DNA of 64,000 nt from JAJEFO01 sp009843725 (GTDB lineage Bacteria > Pseudomonadota > Alphaproteobacteria > Rhodobacterales > Rhodobacteraceae). A program made the position numbers and the translations under genes. Location: NCBI GenBank assembly GCA_965243215.1, contig CBDEUJ010000005.1, positions 248,001 through 312,000 of the forward strand, given 5' to 3'. Positions 50,957 through 60,212 of this stretch are shown here, piece after piece. The notes below the pieces were generated by a model. It was not told the origin of the DNA. It saw only the letters and a list, made by a program, of their open reading frames with translations, and made no database searches. Each line of letters begins with the position of its first letter. Positions within the stretch are counted from its first letter, which is position 1.

Positions 50957-51184
50957 TCAAGAGGCGTCATCCGGCGGTTCCAAGGTTCGCGGCGTCGGCA
51001 CGAACCGGGGCCTTTCAAGCGCGGCCAAGGCTTCGGAAACGGAACCTCGCATGCCCACCAGGTGGTTGAATTGCACGTCGCATCCAGCCACCGGCGCCGG
51101 GTAGCTGCGGATTTCGGTCTCGAGCAGCTGCCGTGCGGTCTCAAGCTTCACGGTCGCGGCGACCACGCAGTCCTGATAGGTCAT
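50957..51184 (-). CDS. Conserved-looking hypothetical protein, 75 aa
   Basis: MTYQDCVVAATVKLETARQL then CDVQFNHLVGMRGSVSEALA and PRFVPTPRTLEPPDDAS: helical, with a pattern I have seen in short alphaproteobacterial proteins of unknown function. ATG start; not coupled to neighbours. Confidence 0.55.
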   Translation of the reverse strand: MTYQDCVVAATVKLETARQLLETEIRSYPAPVAGCDVQFNHLVGMRGSVSEALAALERPRFVPTPRTLEPPDDAS

Positions 51185-51474
51185 GGCCCGTCATCCTTCC
51201 GGCATCTTCCCGGCCGCATGTATCAACGCGTGCTGACCCAAGTCCAACACGTTCTTGAACGATCGGACCGGATTCCGATCGGAATCCAGCACTTTCCTGA
51301 CCCGGCCTGACGAAATTCCGGTGACGTGGAGCGGCCCACACCGGTCGAGGCAAGTCCGACGCTTGAGCGACTCCGGAAAACGAGAGCCGGACCTGCGAAA
51401 CAGCGAACTTCGGGCACACGTTTGCCCACGGTCAGGACAACCGCATCGGAAAATTCCCGACTGAATTTGTCGGA

Positions 51475-51503
51475 TTGACAAACCTGAGTAAATTACTTAG
51501 TTT
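51475..51503 (+). promoter_or_regulatory. Promoter of iron operon with internal palindrome
   Basis: TTGACA (51475-51480), 17 bp and TAGTTT (51498-51503). Between them CTGAGTAA-A-TTACTTAG (51484-51500) is a near-perfect palindrome with a perfect AGTAA-A-TTACT core. Binding there would block polymerase, as expected for an iron-responsive repressor (Fur, Irr or RirA; which one is not known). The rest of 51185-51572 holds no gene. Confidence 0.6.
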
Positions 51504-51572
51504 TTGTGAGGACCAAGCCAGCCACCGAATCAGGGGCGAGCCGAGCACTCAGAACCTCGAAGGAGCGGGCTG

Positions 51573-51725
51573 ATGGAGTTCACCTGCGAACGGGCTGAAA
51601 TCGTCGCCAATGACTGGCGCGAAGTTCTGCTGGTCGCGTTCGAAATGGGGCTGCCAAGCCTCTTCAACCTCGAATGCCTGATCGACAAGGCTGAAAGAGG
51701 CGCGTGGGGCGGGCTATGGTGGTGA
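51573..51725 (+). CDS. Small protein, 50 aa, first gene of iron operon
   Basis: MEFTCERAEIVANDWREVLL then EMGLPSLFNLECLIDKAERG and GLWW at the end. AAGGAG precedes the ATG, and the stop overlaps the HemP start, so it should be translated and coupled. Family unknown; no membrane segment. Confidence 0.65.
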   Translation: MEFTCERAEIVANDWREVLLVAFEMGLPSLFNLECLIDKAERGAWGGLWW

Positions 51726-51892
51726 GCGCTGCCCAGATGGCCCAAGTGGCCGTCGTCGCCCCGGAGGACAAGCTGCCGCTGCATGAGGCGACGGATCTCA
51801 CGAATGGCGGCGTTCTCGCCCGCATAAAGCTTGAGGATCAGCTCTATTTCCTGCGGATCACCCGCGCAGGGAAGCTGATACTGACGAAATGA
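51716..51892 (+). CDS. hemP: Hemin uptake protein HemP-like
   Basis: A 58-aa protein ending LYFLRITRAGKLILTK, the HemP signature (strand, then TRxGKLILTK), after a polar N-terminus. HemP is a small protein linked to heme/iron uptake and iron regulation. ATG at 51716, and its stop overlaps the next start (ATGA). Confidence 0.85.
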   Translation: MVVSAAQMAQVAVVAPEDKLPLHEATDLTNGGVLARIKLEDQLYFLRITRAGKLILTK

Positions 51893-52356
51893 CCAAGGCC
51901 GTCCCGCATCGCGGCGGCGCGCCGGTCGGATACGTGGCCGCGCTCGGACCGATCGAGGCTGGCGCGGTGATCTACCTGCGGCTTTGGTGTGACGGGCCCG
52001 ACTCGCAGACCCAGGTGCGGAAGGACTTTGCACTGGCCCTTGGCGCCCAATGCGGACGCAAGGCCCTGAACTCCTTCGAGACGCTCTGCGATCTGTGCGT
52101 TCGGCACGGCCGTCGCCCCCTCATGCGGCATCACGTGGCGTGCAGGTGCCTCGGGGCCGACGAGTCCTGCTTTGCAAACCTCATCGGCTACGCCAGCGAG
52201 GGCGAACAGGAAGACGCCCTGATGATCGCCACCACGATCGTGAATCCCGGCATGGCTCCCGCCCTGGCTGGGTTGGCCCAGGAGTTCGGCCTCGCTCTCC
52301 GACGCATGGCCGTCAGGACCGATCAGCAACCGGAAATTCCAAGGAAACTTCACTGA
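51889..52356 (+). CDS. Hypothetical protein after hemP, 155 aa
   Basis: A 155-aa protein with five Cys in the middle (ETLCDLCVRHGRRPLMRHHV, ACRCLGADESC) and His near them, a possible metal site. A conserved partner of HemP in alphaproteobacteria as I recall, with no known function. Overlaps hemP by 4 bp. Confidence 0.6.
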   Translation: MTKAVPHRGGAPVGYVAALGPIEAGAVIYLRLWCDGPDSQTQVRKDFALALGAQCGRKALNSFETLCDLCVRHGRRPLMRHHVACRCLGADESCFANLIGYASEGEQEDALMIATTIVNPGMAPALAGLAQEFGLALRRMAVRTDQQPEIPRKLH

Positions 52357-52372
52357 GAGAGGACCCTGACCA

Positions 52373-53653
52373 ATGAAAGCCCTAAAGATCCTGACCCTTG
52401 CCGCGAGCGCCCTGGCCCTCGGTCCGGGTTCCGCAGCCCTGGCTGGCGGAAGTGCAAGCAAGGCGGCGGTGCTCGGCACCTATGCCGACATTGCCGAAGC
52501 CAAATACGCTGACAGCCTGATCGCGGCCCGGCGGCTGCAGGCCATGGTGGACGCGCTGCTGGAAAGCCCGTCCGATGAAGCCTTGGAGGAAGCAAAGGCC
52601 GCATGGCTTGCGGCCCGGGTGCCCTACCAGCAAACCGAAGTCTATCGCTTCGGCAATGCAATCGTCGATGACTGGGAAGGCAAGGTGAATGCCTGGCCGC
52701 TTGACGAAGGGCTGATCGACTATGTGGATGCCTCCTACGGCGGGCCGACGGACGAAAACGAGGCGGCGGCCCTGAATGTCATCGCCAACACCAGCTTCAT
52801 GCTTTCAGGCAAGACCGTCGACGCCGCGGCGATCACGCCTGCGCTGCTGGAAGAGACGCTGCAAGAGGCCGATGGCGTCGAGGCCAATGTCGCAACCGGA
52901 TATCATGCGATCGAGTTCCTGCTCTGGGGCCAGGATCTCAACGGGCACGGTTTCGGAGCGGGCAACCGTCCTTGGACCGACTACGCCATGGGAAGCGCCT
53001 GCACCGGCGGGAACTGCGACCGGCGCGGCGAGTACCTCAACGCGGCGACCGATCTGCTGGTCTCCGATCTTGAATGGATGGTCGCGCAATGGTCCGACGG
53101 CGGCGATGCGAGAAGCACGCTGCTCGCCAACGAGGATGCAGGCATCGCCGCCATCCTGACCGGCATGGGATCGCTCTCCTACGGCGAACAGGCCGGTGAG
53201 CGAATGCGGCTTGGCCTCTTGCTGAACGATCCGGAAGAGGAGCACGACTGCTTCTCGGACAATACGCACAACAGCCACTACTATGACGGCCTGGGCATCC
53301 AGAACGTGTACCACGGCGAGTACGTGCGTATCGACGGCACCGTGGTCTCAGGCCCGTCGCTTGCCGACCTGGTTGCCGAAGCCGACGCCAGCCTCAATGC
53401 CGAAATGGCAGGCAAGCTCGCGTCAACGATGATGGCCCTGGGGCGAATCAAGACCGCAGCCGAGGCGGGATTCAGTTATGACATGATGCTCGAACGCGGG
53501 AACGAGGCGGGCGAGGCGCTCGTGATGGGCGGCGTGAACGGCCTGATCGACCAGACCCGCAGCATCGAACGCGTCGTTGCGGCCCTCGGCGTCGAAACCA
53601 TCGAGTTCGAGGGCTCCGACAGCCTCGACAACCCCGACGCCGTCTTCCAGTGA
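52373..53653 (+). CDS. Imelysin family periplasmic iron-regulated protein (copy 1)
   Basis: A 426-aa protein with a Sec signal (MKALKILTLAASALALGPGS then AALAGG). The imelysin-type GxHxxE motif is GYHAIEFLLWG (176-186), followed by DYAMGSACTGGNCDRRGEYL and a second bundle (YDMMLERGNEAGEALV). The family (IrpA/EfeO-like) binds iron or other metal in the periplasm. A second imelysin lies at 55900. Confidence 0.88.
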   Translation: MKALKILTLAASALALGPGSAALAGGSASKAAVLGTYADIAEAKYADSLIAARRLQAMVDALLESPSDEALEEAKAAWLAARVPYQQTEVYRFGNAIVDDWEGKVNAWPLDEGLIDYVDASYGGPTDENEAAALNVIANTSFMLSGKTVDAAAITPALLEETLQEADGVEANVATGYHAIEFLLWGQDLNGHGFGAGNRPWTDYAMGSACTGGNCDRRGEYLNAATDLLVSDLEWMVAQWSDGGDARSTLLANEDAGIAAILTGMGSLSYGEQAGERMRLGLLLNDPEEEHDCFSDNTHNSHYYDGLGIQNVYHGEYVRIDGTVVSGPSLADLVAEADASLNAEMAGKLASTMMALGRIKTAAEAGFSYDMMLERGNEAGEALVMGGVNGLIDQTRSIERVVAALGVETIEFEGSDSLDNPDAVFQ

Positions 53654-53672
53654 GCAACCAGGGTCCGCTGCG

Positions 53673-53969
53673 ATGATCGTCTGCCATTGCCGGAACATCA
53701 CCGATCACGACATCCATGCCGCCATCGACTGGATGCGGGCGGCGGACCCTGAAACCCTGATTACCCCGGGAAAGGTGCGTCGCGCCTTGGGCAAACCCGC
53801 TGACTGCGGCGGTTGCACGACCTTGTTTCTCGGAACCATGCGCAACAGCCCCAACCTGGAAATACCGATGCACCTCCGCAATCTTCGCGGAGCCACACAG
53901 GAAACCCGAACATGCAAGGCGATAGCAAAGTCATCGAATACCTCAACCGTGCGCTCCGCAGCGAGCTGA
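53673..53969 (+). CDS. bfd: Bacterioferritin-associated ferredoxin (Bfd-like)
   Basis: A 98-aa protein: MIVCHCRNITDHDIHAAIDW with Cys-His-Cys and later CGGCTTLF form the 2Fe-2S set of Bfd, which helps release iron from bacterioferritin. Usual length is 60-75 aa; here the frame runs about 58 bp into bfr, adding a Ser/Thr-rich tail that may be non-functional. Confidence 0.85.
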   Translation: MIVCHCRNITDHDIHAAIDWMRAADPETLITPGKVRRALGKPADCGGCTTLFLGTMRNSPNLEIPMHLRNLRGATQETRTCKAIAKSSNTSTVRSAAS

Positions 53970-54397
53970 CAGCGATCAGCCAGTACTGGCTGCACCATAA
54001 GCTGCAAGAAGACTGGGGCCTGGGCCACATGGCCAGGAAGAGCCGTCAGGAGAGCATCGATGAGATGAACCACGCGGACAAGATCATGGGTCGGATCATC
54101 ACGCTCAGCGGCCATCCAAACCTGCAGAAGCTTGATCCCCTTCGGATCGGCCAGAATCCCCGGGAGACGCTGGAATGCGACCTCGCCGCAGAAGTGGAGG
54201 CACAAGCCTTGTACAAGCAGGCGCGCGGACATTGCCGCGAGGTCGGGGACTACGTGTCGATGGCGATCTTCGAGGAGCTTCTCTCCGACGAGGAAGGCCA
54301 CATCGATTTCCTGGAGACGCAGCTCGAACTGCATGATCGCGTCGGTGCGGAGAACTATGCCAAGCTTAATGCCTCGAAGATGGACGAAGCCGAGTAA
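53912..54397 (+). CDS. bfr: Bacterioferritin
   Basis: A 161-aa heme-binding ferritin. MQGDSKVIEYLNRALRSELT with Glu18, QYWLHHKLQEDWGLGHMARK, ESIDEMNHADKIMGRI with Glu and His, the heme Met in that helix, and SDEEGHIDFLETQL give the diiron centre. It stores iron. AGGAAACC precedes the ATG. Confidence 0.95.
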   Translation: MQGDSKVIEYLNRALRSELTAISQYWLHHKLQEDWGLGHMARKSRQESIDEMNHADKIMGRIITLSGHPNLQKLDPLRIGQNPRETLECDLAAEVEAQALYKQARGHCREVGDYVSMAIFEELLSDEEGHIDFLETQLELHDRVGAENYAKLNASKMDEAE

Positions 54398-55898
54398 GCT
54401 CTGTCTCTGCGCTGCTCTGGCGGGACCTGCCGCGCTGGCGGGCCCGCTCGACGAACCGCACCTGAACGTCGTTCCCAGAACCGTGGACGAGGCGTCCCGC
54501 ATTTCGGCGGCCACGGCCCCGGCCGAGTCATTTGACGGCCTGCAGAAATTCGAGAACAGGCCGGCCGGAGCCGCCACGGTGCGCGTGACCCCGGACGCGA
54601 ACGCGTTTTCGCAGCCTTCCGGAAACATCACCTTCGAGGACGAACTGAACTTCAGGGTCGGTGACGGGCTGTTTCGCAAGCTATGGGTGTCTTCGCCGTC
54701 ATCTACGCGGGCTTCCGACGGCCTCGGACCGCTCTTCAACGCTCGATCCTGTCAACGGTGCCATGTCAAGGACGGACGCGGGCATCCACCAAGCGGTCCG
54801 GACGACAACGCGGTCTCCATGTTCCTGCGAGTCTCGATCCCCGGAACGCGGGACGACGGCATCGACGAGATCGAAGACTATCTGGCAACCTTGCCCGAAC
54901 CTTCCTACGGTACGCAGCTGCAGGACTTCAGCGTCGCGGGGCATCCTGCCGAGTACAGCCTGCGGGTCGAGTACGAGGAGATCGAGGTTCCGCTTGCAGG
55001 CGGCGAAATTGCGCACCTGAGGAAACCAACCTACGCGGCCGCCAATCTGGGCTATGGTCCGCTGCATCCCGAGGCAATGCTGAGTCCCCGGGTTGCACCG
55101 CAGATGATCGGCCTTGGCCTTCTCGAAGCAATCCCTGCAGCCGACATCCTGGCCTTGGCAGATCCGGACGATGAAGATGGCGATGGCGTTTCCGGCCGCG
55201 CCAACGTCGTCTGGTCGGTGGAGTTCGATCAACCCATGCTGGGCCGGTTTGGCCACAAGGCCGGAACGCCGACCGTGCGCCAGCAGGCCGCCGCAGCCTT
55301 TTCCGGAGACATCGGAATCTCCAGCCCGCTGTTTCCTGCACCTTGGGGCGAGTGCACTGAATTCCAGGCGGATTGCCGGGCTGCGCCGCATGGCGACGCG
55401 GACGACCGCGGATTCGAGATAGATGCCGAAGGGCTGGACCTGGTGACCTTCTACAGCCGCAACCTGGGCGTTCCGGCGCGACGCGACGCAGACGACCCGA
55501 CCGTGCTGCGTGGCAAGGGGATATTCCATGCCACTGGATGCACGTCCTGTCACCGCCCCGCCTTCGTGACACACCGGCTGGCCGATCAGCCCGAGCAGAG
55601 CTTCCAGCTGATCTGGCCCTACACGGACATGCTCCTCCACGACATGGGGCCTGACCTTGCGGACAATCGCCCCGAAGCTCGCGCAACCGGCACGGAATGG
55701 CGCACCGCCCCGCTCTGGGGCATCGGCCTGACCGAACAGGTCTCCGGCCACACGTATTTCCTTCATGACGGGCGGGCCCGCTCTCTGCTGGAAGCCATTC
55801 TGTGGCACGGCGGCGAAGCGCAGCCACATCGCGATGCAGTGACGGGCATGACCCCGGAAGACCGCGAAGCGCTCATCAAGTTCCTGGAGAGTCTCTGA
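54369..55898 (+). CDS. Di-heme oxidoreductase-like protein (DUF1111)
   Basis: A 509-aa periplasmic c-type cytochrome with a Sec-like N-terminus (KLCLCAALAGPAALAG) and two heme sites C-x-x-C-H: CQRCH (128-132) and CTSCH (391-395). It matches the DUF1111 family found with imelysins; thought to handle electrons for periplasmic iron oxidation/reduction. Its start overlaps the end of bfr by 29 bp. Confidence 0.9.
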   Translation: MPRRWTKPSKLCLCAALAGPAALAGPLDEPHLNVVPRTVDEASRISAATAPAESFDGLQKFENRPAGAATVRVTPDANAFSQPSGNITFEDELNFRVGDGLFRKLWVSSPSSTRASDGLGPLFNARSCQRCHVKDGRGHPPSGPDDNAVSMFLRVSIPGTRDDGIDEIEDYLATLPEPSYGTQLQDFSVAGHPAEYSLRVEYEEIEVPLAGGEIAHLRKPTYAAANLGYGPLHPEAMLSPRVAPQMIGLGLLEAIPAADILALADPDDEDGDGVSGRANVVWSVEFDQPMLGRFGHKAGTPTVRQQAAAAFSGDIGISSPLFPAPWGECTEFQADCRAAPHGDADDRGFEIDAEGLDLVTFYSRNLGVPARRDADDPTVLRGKGIFHATGCTSCHRPAFVTHRLADQPEQSFQLIWPYTDMLLHDMGPDLADNRPEARATGTEWRTAPLWGIGLTEQVSGHTYFLHDGRARSLLEAILWHGGEAQPHRDAVTGMTPEDREALIKFLESL

Positions 55899-55899
55899 C

Positions 55900-56898
55900 A
55901 TGCGCATCTGGATTTCCGCAATCGTGATTCTTGCATCCGCCCATGCGCTCGCGGCCGGCCCGGACCTGAAGGCGATCGTCGAGACGCATGTGCTGCCGGG
56001 ATACCGGACGCTTGCCGATGAGGCGGACGCCCTTGCATCTGCGGCCTCTTCCGACTGCCGGCCCGAAAGCCCCGCTCTTCGGGCCGCATATCACGACGCC
56101 TTCGACGCGTGGATCGCGGTCAGCCACCTTCGCTTCGGTCCGTCCGAACACGAGGACAGGGCGTTCGCACTGGCCTTCTGGCCTGACCCGCGCGGGTCGA
56201 CGCCGAAGTCCCTTGCCGCGCTGCTTCGTGATGAAGACCCGATCATAGACTCTCGAGAGAGTTTCGCGACCGTCTCGGTTGCGGCGCGCGGATTCCACGC
56301 CTTGGAGTTTCTTCTCTTCGACGCGCACTACATCCGGATCGAAGGCGCTGCCGCGGACTACCGTTGCGCATTGATCCAGGCCGTGTGCCAGGACATCTCC
56401 ATCAATGCCGCAGCGATCCTGGGCGACTGGCAGAACGGATACGCCGACCTGATCGGAAATCCGGGCAACGACTCGTACCGATCTCCGGGAGAAGCTGCAC
56501 GCCAGTTCTTCACGGCGCTTTCCACGGGCCTCGAGTTCACTTCGGGCATTCGTCTCGGCAGGCCCATGGGCACGTTTGACAGGCCACGCCCCAAGCGCGC
56601 CGAGGCCCGGCGGTCCGGCCGTTCGTTGCGGCACGTCATGTTGTCGCTGGAATCCACGCAGGGTCTCGCGACGCTCCTCGCAGGAGGAGACGAAGGTCTC
56701 AAGAGAGCCTTCGAGACGGCAATCGGTCGGGCGACGGAACTGGACGATCCGGTCTTCGCCGGGGTTGCCGATCCTCAGGGCCGCCTTCGTTTCGAAGTCC
56801 TCAAGCAGGACATCGATGACATCCGTCGGCTTCTTGCGGAAGGTCTCGGTCCCAGCCTTGGCATCGCGGCAGGCTTCAACGCATTGGATGGCGACTGA
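55900..56898 (+). CDS. Imelysin family periplasmic protein (copy 2)
   Basis: A 332-aa protein with signal MRIWISAIVILASAHALAAG. GxHxxE is GFHALEFLLF (131-140). Shorter than copy 1 and divergent; this is the copy usually found with DUF1111 and DUF1513 genes. It starts one base after the DUF1111 stop. Confidence 0.88.
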   Translation: MRIWISAIVILASAHALAAGPDLKAIVETHVLPGYRTLADEADALASAASSDCRPESPALRAAYHDAFDAWIAVSHLRFGPSEHEDRAFALAFWPDPRGSTPKSLAALLRDEDPIIDSRESFATVSVAARGFHALEFLLFDAHYIRIEGAAADYRCALIQAVCQDISINAAAILGDWQNGYADLIGNPGNDSYRSPGEAARQFFTALSTGLEFTSGIRLGRPMGTFDRPRPKRAEARRSGRSLRHVMLSLESTQGLATLLAGGDEGLKRAFETAIGRATELDDPVFAGVADPQGRLRFEVLKQDIDDIRRLLAEGLGPSLGIAAGFNALDGD

Positions 56899-57998
56899 TG
56901 ACCGACCGGCGTTCGTTCATTGCCGGCATGCTTGCCGTCGGTCTCTGCCCCAAGCCGACATGGGCGGAGGTCGGGAGCCCGGCATTCCTGTCGGCGGGAA
57001 TGACGCCAAACGGCACTCATCTGCTATGCGGCCTGACCGCACAGGGCCAGGTCTTGTTCGGACTTCCCCTGCCTGCCCGAGGCCACGCGGCGGCGGCACA
57101 TCCGATGCTCGCCCAAGCCGTCGCCTTTGCCCGGCGACCGGGAACCTTCGCCATCGTCATTGATTGCGCATCCGGCGAGGAAATGGCCCGGCTGCACGCT
57201 CCAGCCGGCCGCCACTTCTACGGCCACGGCACGTATTCCGCTGACGGCGATCTCCTGTTCACCACCGAGAACGACTACGGGGCAGCGCGCGGGGCAATCG
57301 GCGTCTGGGACGCCAGGAACGGCTATAGGCGACTGGGCGAGCATGGCTCTGGAGGGACGGGCCCGCATGACATCAAGCTGATGCCGGACGGGAATGCACT
57401 TGTCGTTGCCAATGGCGGCATCGAAACCCATCCGGATACCGGTCGCATCAAGCTCAACCTTCCGACCATGCGTCCGAACCTGAGCTATCTGAACCTGGAC
57501 GGGCGCATTGAGGAGAGGATCGAGTTGCACCGCTCCCTTCGCAGAAACTCCATCCGCCACCTTGCGACGACCGACGACGGCGCGGTGGCATTCGCGATGC
57601 AATGGCAGGGTGATCAGGCCAGACATCCGCCATTGATCGGGATGCATCGGACAGGCGCTCCTGCCGTGCTGCTTGAAACGACGGCACGACGGGCGGCGCA
57701 AATGAGGGGATACGTGGGCAGCGTCGCGGTCTCGCAGGCATTGGGCCGCATCGCCGCGACTTCGCCGCGAGGCAACGTCGTGCAGGTGTTTGATGTCCGG
57801 ACCCAAGCCATGGTGGCCCAATCCGAGATCGAGGATGTCTGTGGCGTGGCAGCATTGGACGCGGGCTTTTTCCTGACCAGCGGCCACGGCGAGATCGCGA
57901 TGCAGGTTGGTGCAGGGCACGAGATGCTGCGAAACATGGCAATGCGGTGGGACAATCATCTCGTTGCGGTCTCGATGAATGCGCCAGACCGCAGTTGA
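56898..57998 (+). CDS. DUF1513 beta-propeller-like protein
   Basis: A 366-aa protein with a Tat-type signal (TDRRSFIAGMLAVGLCPKPT). Repeated GTYSADGDLLFTTENDY, GTGPHDIKLMPDGNALVVAN and GRIAATSPRGNVVQVFDV blades are those of a WD-like beta propeller. It is the typical third partner of the imelysin/DUF1111 set. Its ATG overlaps the stop of imelysin 2. Confidence 0.88.
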   Translation: MTDRRSFIAGMLAVGLCPKPTWAEVGSPAFLSAGMTPNGTHLLCGLTAQGQVLFGLPLPARGHAAAAHPMLAQAVAFARRPGTFAIVIDCASGEEMARLHAPAGRHFYGHGTYSADGDLLFTTENDYGAARGAIGVWDARNGYRRLGEHGSGGTGPHDIKLMPDGNALVVANGGIETHPDTGRIKLNLPTMRPNLSYLNLDGRIEERIELHRSLRRNSIRHLATTDDGAVAFAMQWQGDQARHPPLIGMHRTGAPAVLLETTARRAAQMRGYVGSVAVSQALGRIAATSPRGNVVQVFDVRTQAMVAQSEIEDVCGVAALDAGFFLTSGHGEIAMQVGAGHEMLRNMAMRWDNHLVAVSMNAPDRS

Positions 57999-58115
57999 AT
58001 CCCGGTCAGCGTGACAAGCGTTCGCCTTTGGCGGCACGATCGGTCTCAAGCAAGCTGTTGCGCCGGAAATCCGGATCCTGGACAGGGAGCGGTGCGCCGC
58101 GGAAACGCAAAGGCG

Positions 58116-59213
58116 CTACGATGTGCGACCGCGCCAGACCCGCTGCGGGACGAAGACCTGGCCTTCAGCCAGTTTGCGCGCCGTGCGCACAAGCCCGGCC
58201 CAGTTCACTTCGAACCGGTCGCGATCCCGCGAGTAGTCAATCACGACATTGAGCAGACCCATGGGGTGCTCGAGAGCGAGGTGCGCGGGGGCGGCGGGCA
58301 ATGCCTTGAGGATCCCCTCTCCCACGGTGCCGGGGCACAGCAGGCAGGCCGCCATGCATTGCGAACCCGTCACGGCGAGGCTGGGATGAGTGGTCCAAGG
58401 CATGAAGTAGCGGGTTGCCGCAGAGCCTCCCGCCTCGGCAGCAGCCAGGAGGCCGAACTTGGGCGTGACGGACTTCGAGGCGTCACCCATCCCCATCATT
58501 CCTGCGGCCGCCAGCCGGATCGCTTCCATGCGTTCGAAGAATTCGCGGTTCTCGTCCAGTTCGGCTGCGCTCTCATGACCCGTCAGGCCGAACGCCTCGG
58601 CGCGGGCGATGACCATGGGCATGGCCACGTCCATGCATGTCACGTCGACGCCATCGATTCGGTCGATCCGTGCGCGCGTCGGAAACATCGATCCCGTGGC
58701 ACCGCCGACCATGTCCATGAACTGCAGTTCGACCGGGGCCGCCGTGCCGGGAACGCCGTCAATCGCCGCGTCGCCGTCATACAGGACCGAACCGCCTTTC
58801 ATGCGCACCTTCGCGAGGACGCGCGCACCCGTGTTGACCGCCCGGATTCTCACGCCTGCAACGTCGCCGGCCGCGGGCATCAGGCCCATCTCGATTGCAG
58901 CGGGCCCCACGCCGACCAGGATATTGCCGCAAGTCGGCTTGAAATCGACCAGGCGATCCTCGACGCCAACTTGCGCGAAAAGGTAGTCGACGTCCGCCCA
59001 CGCGTCCTCCGAAGATGACAGCATCGCCACCTTTGTCGTCACCGCGGTGCCACCGCCAATCCCGTCGATGTTGATCGGATGCCCGGAACCCACCATCGCA
59101 ACCAGCACAGCCGCAAGCCGATCCATGTCCTCGGGCAGCTGATCCCGTCTGAGATAGGGTCCACGCGAGGTTCCTCCGCGCATGAACAGGAAAGGAATGC
59201 CGGTCTGGGCCAT
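58116..59213 (-). CDS. PrpF/GalD family isomerase (4-oxalomesaconate tautomerase-like)
   Basis: A 365-aa diaminopimelate-epimerase fold protein: IPFLFMRGGTSRGPYLRRDQ, GGGTAVTTKVAMLS with Lys61, and KPTCGNILVGVGP with Cys95 are the PrpF/GalD marks; both halves repeat the fold. It tautomerises 4-oxalomesaconate in gallate/protocatechuate breakdown, or isomerises aconitate. Unlinked to the RraA-like gene 8 kb away except by theme. Confidence 0.85.
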   Translation of the reverse strand: MAQTGIPFLFMRGGTSRGPYLRRDQLPEDMDRLAAVLVAMVGSGHPINIDGIGGGTAVTTKVAMLSSSEDAWADVDYLFAQVGVEDRLVDFKPTCGNILVGVGPAAIEMGLMPAAGDVAGVRIRAVNTGARVLAKVRMKGGSVLYDGDAAIDGVPGTAAPVELQFMDMVGGATGSMFPTRARIDRIDGVDVTCMDVAMPMVIARAEAFGLTGHESAAELDENREFFERMEAIRLAAAGMMGMGDASKSVTPKFGLLAAAEAGGSAATRYFMPWTTHPSLAVTGSQCMAACLLCPGTVGEGILKALPAAPAHLALEHPMGLLNVVIDYSRDRDRFEVNWAGLVRTARKLAEGQVFVPQRVWRGRTS

Positions 59214-59512
59214 TTTCCGTCACCTGCCTTGTCCGCCGCAACTTGCACGCTGTGGAGCCGCTTGCCAAGGGAGCCATGCGTCGGTCCTTGGGTCAAAGGC
59301 CCAGTTCCGAGTGCCGAGCCCTTGCAGGCGGCGGCACACTCGGCGTGCGTGCCTGGGCATTGCAGACGCGGGATCCGCCGACCCCCACCAAGCCATCCGC
59401 AATGTCGCATGGAGCTAGAAGGTGATTCATCTTTGTGCATCATGGTACACAAGAATCTCGTGCAGAACTCCGGCAGGTGCAATTTGTCACAAGGGATGAC
59501 GTTGGGTCCGCG

Positions 59513-59701
59513 TTGGAACGCAGCAGCAGAAAAGTCATCAAGATGCTCAAGAAGGACGGCGCGTGGGAAGTGGCTGCCAAGGGCGACCACGTCCAGATCC
59601 AGCATCCGGCAATGCCAGGCCGAGTGACTGTTCCGCACCCTACCAAGGACATCAAGACCGGGACGGTCATGTCCATCTACAGACAGGCGGGATGGAGATA
59701 G
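59513..59701 (+). CDS. hicA: HicA-type mRNA interferase toxin
   Basis: A 62-aa protein: SSRKVIKMLKKDGAWEVAAK, GDHVQIQHPAMPGRVTVPHP and TKDIKTGTVMSIYRQAG match the HicA dsRBD-like fold with its catalytic His (DHVQIQHP). TTG start chosen to fit the family; an ATG 30 bases inside is possible. The upstream 59214-59512 shows no gene. Confidence 0.88.
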   Translation: MERSSRKVIKMLKKDGAWEVAAKGDHVQIQHPAMPGRVTVPHPTKDIKTGTVMSIYRQAGWR

Positions 59702-59762
59702 GTTGGTCTTCGGGCACGTTGCGTCAGGAAGAAGGAAGCAAACCAGGCGAAAGGACCATCAA

Positions 59763-60170
59763 ATGCATTACGTGGCGTTTGTTCATACGGATGATGCACC
59801 GGGCTTCGGTGTGAGCTTCCCAGACTTTCCCGGCCGCGTGACTCAGGGCGACTCGCTCGATGAAGCGCTGCGCATGGCGCGCGAGGCTCTCGCGTTTCAT
59901 GTCGAGGGCATGTTCGCCGACGGCCAGGCCGTTCGCGAGCCAAGCGATGTTCAGCAAGTCGAGTCCGACCCGGATCTCGCCGAGTGGCGGGAAGGCGCAA
60001 CGCTGGCCTTTGTGCCCCTGATCCTCGATCTGGGTTCCCCCAAGCAGGTCAATGTATCGATCGCACCAGGACTGCTGAAGGCCATCGACGACGACGCAAA
60101 GGCGCGCGGGATGAACCGCTCCGCATTTCTCGCGAGCGCCGCACGAAAGGAAGTCGCGGGAAGCTGGTAG
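59763..60170 (+). CDS. hicB: HicB-type antitoxin
   Basis: A 135-aa antitoxin: MHYVAFVHTDDAPGFGVSFP and FPGRVTQGDSLDEALRMARE are the degraded RNase-H-like domain, and VSIAPGLLKAIDDDAKARGM ... NRSAFLASAARKEV a ribbon-helix-helix DNA-binding end. AAAGGA precedes the ATG. Pairs with HicA 61 bp upstream. Confidence 0.92.
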   Translation: MHYVAFVHTDDAPGFGVSFPDFPGRVTQGDSLDEALRMAREALAFHVEGMFADGQAVREPSDVQQVESDPDLAEWREGATLAFVPLILDLGSPKQVNVSIAPGLLKAIDDDAKARGMNRSAFLASAARKEVAGSW

Positions 60171-60212
60171 GAGAGCCACCATCGTTGACGACTCCCGGAG
60201 ACCCGGACGTCA

